DNA of 64,000 nucleotides, from NCBI RefSeq assembly GCF_004000985.1, contig NZ_BIMH01000017.1:33474-97473 (forward strand), given 5' to 3'. Origin of the DNA: Paenibacillus validus NBRC 15382 (lineage in GTDB: Bacteria > Bacillota > Bacilli > Paenibacillales > NBRC-103111). Positions 42,101 to 50,396 of this stretch are shown piece after piece. Both the position numbers and the translations under genes were made by a program. Positions within the stretch are counted from its first letter, which is position 1, and the number at the start of each line of letters is the position of its first letter. The notes beneath the pieces were generated by a model. The model did not search any database. It had not been told where the DNA came from and was given only the letters and a program-made list of their open reading frames with translations.

Positions 42101-42277
42101 CTAGGTTGCGACACACATAGAAGGGGAAAGTCCGATATCTGCCACAAGCCGACGGGAGGAAAGCCACACGGGGCTGTTTTTTCCGCCCGCCAAATCCAGT
42201 AAATAGCAGAACACCAGCTTGGCCGCAAGCGGAAGCGAGGCTCCGTCCAGCAGCCGATAACGAGTGAGATCGTTCAT
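42101..42277 (-). pseudogene. Truncated winged-helix paralog
   Basis: The 58-codon frame is similar to the intact protein at 39439-39705 for its first 53 residues (MNDLTRY, LAAKL, LDLAGGK, LSSRRLVADIGLSPS), then stops. A shifted frame continues as VCRNLER, matching VRRNLHR of the intact copy. So this copy has a frameshift and a deletion of the last third. Confidence 0.72.
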
Positions 42278-42770
42278 TGCGTCCTCCTATCGTTGCGTTT
42301 CCGTTTTTTCTTCTGTGCGGCAAGCGTGGAAGGCGCTTGCTGTTGCTGCTCCACCAAGCGCTCCGGCCGGGCATAGCAGTACAAGTAAAAGTTGTAATCC
42401 CCGGCAAAGGGAAAGCAGCGCAAATAGTAGCGGTGATCCTGCGTTTGCATGCAAAACCCGTACACATCCGTGCTCCAAGCACCGCCGATGCGCGCCTCCG
42501 GATGCTCGCTGCAAAATCGTAACATATGCTGGCGGCTTTTCAGCACCTTCTGATCGCCGATAGCTTGAAAGACTTTACCCAATTCTTCTTTAAAAGCAGT
42601 CGTTTCAAGGGAGAGCGCCGGGGAAACCATGTTACCCAGAACTCCTCGCCCGACCGCCCAAAATCGCCGCGCAGGTGGCCGATGCAGCCACGTTCGATCT
42701 CCTCTGCGGCAGAAGCGGAATAAAAATAAGCCGTATCCTCTGGCGCGGCACTTTGCAGCTTTTCCAACAT
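42274..42770 (-). pseudogene. Frameshifted paralog of the intron-split protein
   Basis: ATG at 42768-42770 opens MLEKLQSAAPEDTAYFYSAS to EEFWVTWF. After this the homology moves to another frame (LSLETTAFKEELGKVFQ to the end at 42274). The shift is at a CCCC run near 42620-42635, as if one C were lost. The C-terminal part keeps HPEARIGGAW, YGFCMQTQDHRYYLRCFP and GDYNFYLYCY. It may be a true pseudogene or a sequencing error in the homopolymer. Confidence 0.72.
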
Positions 42771-42794
42771 GTTTATCCCTCCCGTCTGGTGAAT

Positions 42795-45700
42795 TTAATG
42801 GGTGCCGCCCGTCCCAAAGTCGTCGTAGCTGGACAAATTGGCATGATAAAAGACGACGTCGCCGTCCAGCAGGGAGAACGTTGCCCCGTATGGATCGACG
42901 AAGCTGCGCTGAAACCCTTCCATTCGCCACTGATTGTCCAGCGGCGCGTTTTTGTATTGCAGATGCGGATGTTTCAAGTCTTGATTGCGGATCGTTTCGA
43001 TGTTGAAATTGACGATGATGTACCCATCCTTCAGAAATACGGGCGCATTGTCGTCCAGCCGGTGCGTGCGGCCGTACTCGGCCAGATTGAAGCCTTTCGG
43101 CACCACGTACGGCGCGGCGGGCACGCTGTAGTCCCCCCGCCATCGCTGAACTGAAGCGTTTGCGCGGGCCGCATCGATGCCGGAGGGCACCTGCGTGCTT
43201 CCGACAAACGTCCGAAGCTGAGGCGGCAGCAGCATAATATCGTAGCCGCCCACATAGGTCGGCTTCTGCGCATCCTTTACATATTGATCGATAAACGTCT
43301 GCCTCGCTCCGGGCGAACCGTTTAGCGACCAAAGCGTTGCGGCTGTGTCGGTCAACTCCTGCTTCGGCACATTGCGCAGGCGAGCGTCGAGCGTCACATA
43401 CCGTTTCTCCACATCGTCGCCGGAGCCGATACGAATAAAACGCTGACCGCCTGAATGATAGTAAAGATCGACTTCTTGCCTGTTCTTCCCCTTGCTGTCC
43501 ACAAAATAAAACGTCGGTGTAATGAGGATGCCGTCGCCCGAGCCGAACATGTTGCCTTTCGTCATGACTTCGAATTTGAAATGGTAACCCGTTTTGACCG
43601 CAACATTTTTCTTGCCGCTCTCCGGGTGACTGCCTTGCCGTACCGGCAGCACGTAAGGAGGGGTGTTGCCGCGCGGTGCGCCGTCAATACCTTTCGTGCC
43701 GACCCAATAGGCGTTTCCTGTCGGCGTCGCGCTGCCTTTTTGGGTGCGAAACACCGATTCCCAGGCAAAATCGGCAATGTCGGTGATGCGGAAATCATAG
43801 AGACGTCCGATCACTTCCACTGGAACCGCCTGCGCAGCCACATGGTTGGACAAGTCCAGGTTGGCATTCATTTGGGACGTGAAGGAAGCCGGGCTGTTCT
43901 CGGCAAACGTTCGGAATAACACGTCGTAATGGCCCTCGTCCACCCAAACGGGCAAGTAGAAGGTCGTCTGCAACTGACCGACCGGGATGGACACCCACGT
44001 GTCCTTGGGGACGAACGACGTGCGATCCGCTTTGTACACATCGAACGGAAAGCGTACCTGCTTGTCCCTCACATACTTGGCATAATCCCGATTGCCGTAG
44101 CCCTTGATGTCCTTGTGCGGGCCGCTTGTCGGAATCGTCACGGTGAAGGGCCGGTCCAGAATGAGCGCCGACCGCCCGGCAGTCGGCTGCGTTTTCTGGT
44201 TGTGGGCCTGATCGTCCGACACCGAGGCGTAGTTCACCACCGGCGTATGCACGGTTACCGGGTTGATGCCGACAATGGAAAACGTTTTGTTTGCTCCGCC
44301 ACCGATGCCTTTAATCAGGGAATACGTTATGGTGCCGGTACTCGGCTGATTCGCTTTGTTCGTTTTGGAAGCGTCAATGAGATAACCTTTGCCGTACAGC
44401 ACATCTTGCCCAATCATCGGCGGGGCCGGTATCGCCCCCGGCGTCGGTGCTTTTTCCTCAACGATTCGATTGTCCATGATTGTATTTCCGTTAAAAACGA
44501 ATGAGTCATTTTTCACCTTGATCTTGCCGATGGCTTTCTCGGCCTCGTTGGTCCAGTCCTCGTTTGGTACGGAAGGCCGCCTGGAGCCGCCGGAAATCGT
44601 TTGTCCGGGAAGCGTCACATTCGAATAGACCGGATCGATGATATGCGCGTTGAGCGACGCATCATGCGCGGCGGAAACGGTTGGCGGCGCATAGCCATTC
44701 GGCTCCAGCGTAACCGTTCCCGACGGAAGCGCATAATTGGAGACCGTCGCCTTCTGAATGCCGTACACTTCGAGATTTTGAATCGTCCAGAAGCTGTACT
44801 TGCGTTCAATCGAATAGTTTTTGCTGACCGTCTGTGTATCTGAACGCGGAACGGTAATGGTCGTCGGATTCCCGTCCGCATCGGGCGGGCCGGATCGCGT
44901 CTCCGTCCAGGTGAGGGTATATGTTTTACTCACCTGAATCGGGTATTGCTTCGTGCCGCTCGTTTCCATGAACGTGTTGCGATACAAGTACGATTTGGCC
45001 AAAGCGTTCACATACAGGCTCTCTGAAGTCGGAATGCCTTGCAGCACATCAAATTTTTCTGCGCCGCGCGCATCCGCCTGAATGACGGCAGAAACGTTCG
45101 GCTCCATCGCTTCGGCCTGCTGGGAAGCGCCGGGCTGCGGTTCTCCGCCGCCGTCGCCTTTGCGTACCGTATGATCAGATGTCGAGTCCCCCGTATTGCC
45201 GTCCACATCCTTCACAACGACGGTGATTTGCACGCTCACTTTGTCGCCGGACGTGAACGGGATTTTGATCGGAATCGTTTTACTCGTTGACGTGCCGGAG
45301 AGGTTTCCGGTTTTGTCGCCCGTTTGAACGAGCCTGGCATTTCGAATATCCGTGATTTCGTATGACTTCAAATTCTTTAGCGACTTGACTTCAAAAACAA
45401 AATCCCCGTCCACTTCGGTCACGTTTTGGTCGACCGTTTCCGGCGCTTCAATCCGGGACGCGACCGTTACCGAGGAGGGAATTTTGTAAATGCCGATAAA
45501 GTTGGAGCCGCCCGATCCCACCAGAATGGAGCGCTCTTTGAGCTTCGGGTCGCCTTTTTCCAGAACGAACAGCTTCTCGTCGGGTTTGTTATTGTTCGTA
45601 ATGTAAGAGCGGATGATTTCATACGTCTGACCGCCGGAAGTGATTTGTCCTTCAAACGTATGGTTCGCTTCCTCGCCGGTTGCGAAAACGCCTTTGTCCA

Positions 45701-46613
45701 CTTCTTTGAGTTTGGTGCCGTCTTCTTTTTGATAGATGGCCTTCACCGGATTGTTCTCTGCGTATTCGGCAACCGCGTCCGTTCCGCCCAGATGTACCGT
45801 AAAGCTTCTCGTTCGCACCTTCGGATTCGTTTCGGGATTTTCTTGCAGCCAGTCTTTCCGCGTCGGGTCCTGCTTGGGCGATAAATAGGAGCGAACGATC
45901 GTATACGTTTTTCCGTTGTCCTCAATTGTTTCGGGAAATTCATGATCGATCGTTTCCCCGACTTTGTACTTGCCCTTTAGAAACGTAGCTTGCGGTTGCT
46001 CTATGACTTTTCCGTTCACGGTTTTCGCAATGACATCAACGGGAAATTCCGCGCTTCGATAGGGTACATGAATGCCGAAATAATCGTCCAAGTCGTCCGG
46101 ATGCGCCCAAGGTTCGGCCCTCTTGATCTCATCCAGCGTATAAAAGGGCCCTTTGCGCACGTTGCCGTTTCCGTCGATAGACACCATGATGGCATACAAA
46201 TATAAGTCGTCGTTGTCTTTGATGTCGCCCATGCCCGCTTTCCACATGCCTTCCGTGACGAGCGCCTCGCTGACTTCGTAATAGGTCGTGACAGGCTGGC
46301 CGGGGATGGGCGGATTCGGTTCCTGTCCTACTTGCCGTACTTGCTGGTCCAAAAAAGAAGCGTGTTGGCCGCTTCTCGGATCGCCGCACTGCTTGGGCGT
46401 CGTATTCGAACATAATTGGTCACGGCGCACCGTCCAACCCACGGTTCTGTATTTAATGGACGATGTTGCAGCCGTACTGGTGATCTTAAATTTAATGGTG
46501 CCATTTTCAGTTCTGACATCGGGAGGTCCCGCGAAAACAGAGGTTGGAATGGAGAAAAACAAAAATAAGCATGCCAGCAGCATGCTCAAGAATCGTTTAT
46601 GCAATTTGTTCAT
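42795..46613 (-). CDS. Very large exported protein with MucBP-like repeats
   Basis: This 1272-residue protein has a signal peptide (cleavage after SVFA, about residue 28). Residues about 190-285 and 286-380 are two related repeats (VGETIDHEFPETIEDNGKTY / TGEEANHTFEGQITSGGQTY, each followed by the IVRSYLS or IIRSYIT pattern), similar to mucin-binding-type repeats. The remainder is beta-rich with no enzyme motif seen. No LPXTG or membrane anchor was found at the C-terminus. It follows the stalk-domain protein by 4 bp and closes the pilus locus, so it may be a tip adhesin or a surface partner (inference). Confidence 0.7.
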   Translation of the reverse strand: MNKLHKRFLSMLLACLFLFFSIPTSVFAGPPDVRTENGTIKFKITSTAATSSIKYRTVGWTVRRDQLCSNTTPKQCGDPRSGQHASFLDQQVRQVGQEPNPPIPGQPVTTYYEVSEALVTEGMWKAGMGDIKDNDDLYLYAIMVSIDGNGNVRKGPFYTLDEIKRAEPWAHPDDLDDYFGIHVPYRSAEFPVDVIAKTVNGKVIEQPQATFLKGKYKVGETIDHEFPETIEDNGKTYTIVRSYLSPKQDPTRKDWLQENPETNPKVRTRSFTVHLGGTDAVAEYAENNPVKAIYQKEDGTKLKEVDKGVFATGEEANHTFEGQITSGGQTYEIIRSYITNNNKPDEKLFVLEKGDPKLKERSILVGSGGSNFIGIYKIPSSVTVASRIEAPETVDQNVTEVDGDFVFEVKSLKNLKSYEITDIRNARLVQTGDKTGNLSGTSTSKTIPIKIPFTSGDKVSVQITVVVKDVDGNTGDSTSDHTVRKGDGGGEPQPGASQQAEAMEPNVSAVIQADARGAEKFDVLQGIPTSESLYVNALAKSYLYRNTFMETSGTKQYPIQVSKTYTLTWTETRSGPPDADGNPTTITVPRSDTQTVSKNYSIERKYSFWTIQNLEVYGIQKATVSNYALPSGTVTLEPNGYAPPTVSAAHDASLNAHIIDPVYSNVTLPGQTISGGSRRPSVPNEDWTNEAEKAIGKIKVKNDSFVFNGNTIMDNRIVEEKAPTPGAIPAPPMIGQDVLYGKGYLIDASKTNKANQPSTGTITYSLIKGIGGGANKTFSIVGINPVTVHTPVVNYASVSDDQAHNQKTQPTAGRSALILDRPFTVTIPTSGPHKDIKGYGNRDYAKYVRDKQVRFPFDVYKADRTSFVPKDTWVSIPVGQLQTTFYLPVWVDEGHYDVLFRTFAENSPASFTSQMNANLDLSNHVAAQAVPVEVIGRLYDFRITDIADFAWESVFRTQKGSATPTGNAYWVGTKGIDGAPRGNTPPYVLPVRQGSHPESGKKNVAVKTGYHFKFEVMTKGNMFGSGDGILITPTFYFVDSKGKNRQEVDLYYHSGGQRFIRIGSGDDVEKRYVTLDARLRNVPKQELTDTAATLWSLNGSPGARQTFIDQYVKDAQKPTYVGGYDIMLLPPQLRTFVGSTQVPSGIDAARANASVQRWRGDYSVPAAPYVVPKGFNLAEYGRTHRLDDNAPVFLKDGYIIVNFNIETIRNQDLKHPHLQYKNAPLDNQWRMEGFQRSFVDPYGATFSLLDGDVVFYHANLSSYDDFGTGGTH

Positions 46614-46617
46614 ATCT

Positions 46618-47724
46618 CTACTCCATCCTTTTAATCGTATGGTTGTAGAATAAACTAGCGCTCGGACTTACTTTCAACGTTGGCCCCCAATCGCCTCCCA
46701 CATTCGTGGACATCGAGATATCGGTGTAGCCTTCATACCAAATTCCCTTTTCAAAAGATTGTTGGTTAGGGAACCTTTCATCATAGAGCAAGTCTTTACT
46801 TTCCTTAAACGAAACAAATTTAATCCTGAATTTGGATCGGATATAATTATCGCCGAATCCGTTCCGATAGATCATGGAAGGCTCGGGATCAAGGTATCCT
46901 TCAATTTGAATCTTGTTTTCTTTAACCCAATCCACATACCGCCGGATGTATTTCAATTCCGCATTGGAACTTTGCACCTTCGTGGCAAATACCGCCTGCG
47001 CCCAAGAATCGTCAATCGTTTTGTAATCCACGTTCAGCCAGAGTGCACCAAACGTTTTCAGTCGGCTCATCCATATATCCACGTTTTTCTTATTGAATTC
47101 CGGTATGGTTGAATACAATACCGATGAAACTTTGCTGTCCGTAGGATGCGAGTAGGGATAGGCCATCTCATACGCTTCATTCGGCACATCGGCCAGAATG
47201 TACGGGTAATCTTTCGCGTTCTTCGGCAAATGGGTTGTGCGAATCAGGCGGCCCCATTCATCGTACTTTGCATTGGCGTCTTCTTGTGTGGAAATAAATA
47301 CGGTCGATGTCGGGCTATCCCAATTCACTTCCGCCCCCAGCGCTTCGCTGACAAAACGCAGCGGGACAAACGTCCGGCCGCCGCTGGTGATCGCCTTCGA
47401 ATCGAAGGCCACCTCTTTGCCGTTGACGAGCGCCCTGCTATCGCCGATCGTAAGCACAATATGCAGGTCGTCCCGCTCAATCGGTACGGTCATGGTTTTG
47501 GGCTCCCAGCCTACGTTTGCGCCCATCTTTTCCGCGATGAATCGAACCGGCACGAGCGTCCGATTGTTTTCATCGACAAATGCTTGCGCATCGGGAAACC
47601 AGATTTTTTGTCCGTCCATGACGACGCCGACAAAGGACGGAAGTCGGCTCGCCGCGCTTGCCGTTACGGTGAACAAGCTGCAAAGCATCGCGGCGACAAG
47701 TCCTGTAATTATCCATTTTCTCAC
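46618..47724 (-). CDS. Stalk-domain (copper amine oxidase N-terminal-like) exported protein
   Basis: This protein of about 368 residues has a signal peptide (ITGLVAAMLCSLFTVTASA). It has two tandem stalk-domain repeats (VDENNRTLVPVRFIAEKMGANVGW; KAITSGGRTFVPLRFVSEALGAEVNW), a fold used for wall or surface attachment in Paenibacillaceae. A C-terminal domain of about 200 residues is unfamiliar. GTG at 47722-47724 has GGAG 8 nt upstream; an in-frame ATG at 47754 does not. It sits between pilus subunits and the giant exported protein. Confidence 0.8.
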   Translation of the reverse strand: MRKWIITGLVAAMLCSLFTVTASAASRLPSFVGVVMDGQKIWFPDAQAFVDENNRTLVPVRFIAEKMGANVGWEPKTMTVPIERDDLHIVLTIGDSRALVNGKEVAFDSKAITSGGRTFVPLRFVSEALGAEVNWDSPTSTVFISTQEDANAKYDEWGRLIRTTHLPKNAKDYPYILADVPNEAYEMAYPYSHPTDSKVSSVLYSTIPEFNKKNVDIWMSRLKTFGALWLNVDYKTIDDSWAQAVFATKVQSSNAELKYIRRYVDWVKENKIQIEGYLDPEPSMIYRNGFGDNYIRSKFRIKFVSFKESKDLLYDERFPNQQSFEKGIWYEGYTDISMSTNVGGDWGPTLKVSPSASLFYNHTIKRME

Positions 47725-47839
47725 GCCATTCGCTCCTCTCTTAATAGGGGTCATGACAAGTTTGGAAGATTTCGACTGTCAGGTTCATCATAGAGCCGAT
47801 CTGACGGCGTGTCCACTTTCCGAAATCACCGCCGTCTCG

Positions 47840-48823
47840 TTAAGATGGCGAGACAGGACAGTCCAGCGGCATATAGCCTTTTTGCGCGGCCGCTTGTTCG
47901 CTGGAAAACGTCTCTTCCACCGGATAAGCAAAGCCGCATGTGCTGCGATAATACACCTTCATGCTTCCTTTCCTGGCCCCGAAAATCTCCGGCTTCTTGA
48001 GCACGCGGCTTCCGCCGAGCGCATAATTGTTGTAAAACTTGCCTCCCATCGGAATGCCTTGGATAAAGGCAAGCACCCCGACGTCATCCACGGTATTGTG
48101 CCATTCCTCCTGCGAAATGGTCGGCAGCGTGAAGGTGTAAGAAAAGCCGTATCGGGAAACCGATTCGTTGTGTTTGTTGATTCGGTAGGCGAGTTCGTCT
48201 TCAATTGCGCGGACGATGGTGCTTCGACGCACCTGCTCAAATCGCTCCGCATCCTTTAATAGCGCAATATTCGTCTGCTGCCCGACGTCGGCCCGCAAGC
48301 CTTCGTGCCAGCTCCGGCTGCCCGCATCGTAAGCGAGGACGAAATCGTCCAGCGTGAACGAAAGGCTGTTGCCCGATGAATCGGCGTAGGCATACGGCTT
48401 CTTCGCTCCCCAAACCGGTTTCCGTTCCGTGTTCCCGTCGGCTCCCGTCCACTCCTCCTCGGCATAGACGTAGAAACCGTCGTAACCAATCACCGCAATA
48501 GCCGGGATATACCGACCCAGTACGCCTTGCGCAACGGGATCGTCGGCAATGCCGAAGCTTGCGTACAGCGTCCGAAAAAAAGCGGCAATCGCCTCGTCCT
48601 TGTTCAGCGCCACCCGCTTGGCCGATTCGTATTGCGTCTCCCGCCGCTGGTCGGTATTGACGGTCAACATCCGCGCCGCGTCATCCACCGCTGCGTCCAG
48701 CGCGGCGTTATAGCGCAGCTCGGTCAATAGCGCCTTCCGCTGCGTTTCGACCTCGATCCGGTTCACGGTCGCAAACGGCAGGAAAATGAGCGCCCCGACA
48801 ATGGCCCATTCAATCAGCCTCAT
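47840..48823 (-). CDS. Pilin-like/TadG-type extracytoplasmic protein
   Basis: This 327-residue protein has a single N-terminal hydrophobic segment (IEWAIVGALIFLPFATV) followed by a long helix (RKALLTELRYNAALDAAVDDAARML) and a soluble domain. The shape is that of a large minor pilin. It overlaps the upstream gene by 14 bp. Two Cys late in the protein (STCGFAY, PLDCPV) could form a disulfide. Specific homologs were not recognised. Confidence 0.6.
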   Translation of the reverse strand: MRLIEWAIVGALIFLPFATVNRIEVETQRKALLTELRYNAALDAAVDDAARMLTVNTDQRRETQYESAKRVALNKDEAIAAFFRTLYASFGIADDPVAQGVLGRYIPAIAVIGYDGFYVYAEEEWTGADGNTERKPVWGAKKPYAYADSSGNSLSFTLDDFVLAYDAGSRSWHEGLRADVGQQTNIALLKDAERFEQVRRSTIVRAIEDELAYRINKHNESVSRYGFSYTFTLPTISQEEWHNTVDDVGVLAFIQGIPMGGKFYNNYALGGSRVLKKPEIFGARKGSMKVYYRSTCGFAYPVEETFSSEQAAAQKGYMPLDCPVSPS

Positions 48824-49358
48824 TGCGCACCACCCCGCCGTAAGGAATGAAGATTTTTTCGTTCGGACTGATGGCCTGGTTCAGAAAATCGAACAGAATC
48901 GTACCTGGAGTCCGGTTCTTATTTTTGACCGTGACCGCAAACGTGTCGCCGACCCGCAGCTTGTAGCGTCGCGCCGGATCGTCTTTTGCAGCCGCGCTAT
49001 TTGGGAACAGAACAGGCAAAATCTGCGCGTTGTAAAACTTGTCGTAATGCACTTCGTAGCTGCCCCGAAACGTATCCGGCCTTGTCGGGTCGTCGTAAAC
49101 CGGCACGTACTTTTTGCTGCCGTGTTCCATTTGCACATCGAAGGTGTTGCCCGTTGCCGCAATCGTCTCCATATAGTCCGTATACATGGTCGGCGACACA
49201 AAGCCTTTGTCCCGCACCGCATCCACAAACGTTGTCGTCGCCTTCAATACGACCAGTTCCGAAATATCGTCCTGCTGGTCGAAGGCTGCGGAAATGGGGT
49301 AGAGATAGAGCAATAAAACGGCAATGAGCACCGCGAAAACTTTCGAGAAACTGTTCAT
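48810..49358 (-). CDS. Pilin-like extracytoplasmic protein of the Tad-like locus
   Basis: This 182-residue protein has an N-terminal membrane segment (VFAVLIAVLLLYLYPISAAF), then DDISELVVLKATTTFVDAV and a beta-rich domain. AAGGAG before the ATG at 49356-49358 sets the start. It was not recognised; context suggests a minor pilin or assembly factor. Confidence 0.6.
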   Translation of the reverse strand: MNSFSKVFAVLIAVLLLYLYPISAAFDQQDDISELVVLKATTTFVDAVRDKGFVSPTMYTDYMETIAATGNTFDVQMEHGSKKYVPVYDDPTRPDTFRGSYEVHYDKFYNAQILPVLFPNSAAAKDDPARRYKLRVGDTFAVTVKNKNRTPGTILFDFLNQAISPNEKIFIPYGGVVRNEAD

Positions 49359-49368
49359 GGCATTCTCC

Positions 49369-49758
49369 TTAGCGTGAAGCGAAAATGAGGCGCAGCAGTT
49401 GTCCGGACGCATCACGCTGGGTGACTGCCGTATACCGGGCATTCAGGCGAATGCCGGCGGGGACGAACTGGTCCCGATCGAGCGGCGGCACGTATCGAAC
49501 GCCGTCCACCACGATTTCCGCGTCTCCCGTCTCCAGCCGGGCAACGGATTGCGCTACCTCTGCGCCGGATACGGTGCCGTCGCCGGCAATCGGCGAAAAC
49601 GTCATCTGCATGTTGCGGTCCAGCGACTTTCCCGACACATAGGCGGTGGCGTTCAGCGCGGCCCCGGTTTGAAAGAGCAGCAGTCCGCTCGTTGCGGCCA
49701 TCAGAAAGAGAAGACAGGCCACGCTCATTTCCAGCATCGTTCTGGGGGCATGTTCCAT
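49369..49758 (-). CDS. TadE-like small pilin-type protein
   Basis: This 129-residue protein has one N-terminal hydrophobic helix (EMSVACLLFLMAATSGLLLF) and a soluble domain, the usual TadE-like pseudopilin layout. AAGGAGGAAACCG precedes the ATG. No canonical prepilin peptidase motif is clear. Confidence 0.6.
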   Translation of the reverse strand: MEHAPRTMLEMSVACLLFLMAATSGLLLFQTGAALNATAYVSGKSLDRNMQMTFSPIAGDGTVSGAEVAQSVARLETGDAEIVVDGVRYVPPLDRDQFVPAGIRLNARYTAVTQRDASGQLLRLIFASR

Positions 49759-49841
49759 CGGTTTCCTCCTTGGAAACGCCGGGGCGTCCGTCTATACCCG
49801 AAAGGACGCCCCATCAGCGTTGTGATTTCAGCAACGGGCGC

Positions 49842-50321
49842 TTACTGCTGCCGAAACACAATGCCGCGGATGACGTTGCTGCTGTCGTGCACCAGTTGCG
49901 CCCGAAATTTGCCGCTCGGATTGACGTAGTTCACATTCGATTCATCGAGCGCATGGCTAAGTTGCCCCGGCGCTTCACCAACCACTGAGCCGTAGGTCAC
50001 GCTGTCGATCGGAACACCCGTGTTGATCACCTTGCCGTACCACTGACCTGCCGGATTTTTCCCGGTGACGATCTGAATGCCGAACTGATCTTGATCGCTG
50101 AACTTGCGCAGCGCGTTGACCACCTGACTGCCCGACAACGTCGTGTTGTCGTACACCGTAAACGCCGTTTGCGACAGCTCCGTCTGGATATTGCTGAAAT
50201 TGCTTTGCGCCGCCTTGGTGGAGTCTTGCGCGGAAATAAACAATACGACGGCGAGGGTAATGAGCGCGATGGCAAGAAAAATGCCTGCCGCCATCACGAG
50301 TGCTTTTTGCGCGTTAGACAT
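49842..50321 (-). CDS. Pilin-like protein, candidate major subunit
   Basis: This 159-residue protein has a short positive start (MSNAQKAL), a hydrophobic helix (AGIFLAIALITLAVVLFI), an amphipathic helix (SNFSNIQTELSQ) and a beta-rich C-terminus with YNPSGKFRAQLVHD-like strands. This is type IV pilin-like architecture. The Flp-type G/xxxxEY cleavage motif is not seen. It lies directly after the TadBC-like gene, where pilin genes often are. Confidence 0.6.
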   Translation of the reverse strand: MSNAQKALVMAAGIFLAIALITLAVVLFISAQDSTKAAQSNFSNIQTELSQTAFTVYDNTTLSGSQVVNALRKFSDQDQFGIQIVTGKNPAGQWYGKVINTGVPIDSVTYGSVVGEAPGQLSHALDESNVNYVNPSGKFRAQLVHDSSNVIRGIVFRQQ

Positions 50322-50396
50322 GAACCGATCTCTCCTTCAAATGAAATTCGAAATAAAAAGACACTTCCCGTTTGGAAAGCGCCGCAACATGTCCGC

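Noticed and set aside
42777..43332. Upstream part of a 352-codon minus-strand frame ending at 42274
   Set aside because: Only its 3' half (from about 42640) is homologous to the conserved element protein. The rest overlaps the giant exported protein in another frame and is low-complexity, so it was split off as the frameshifted pseudogene.
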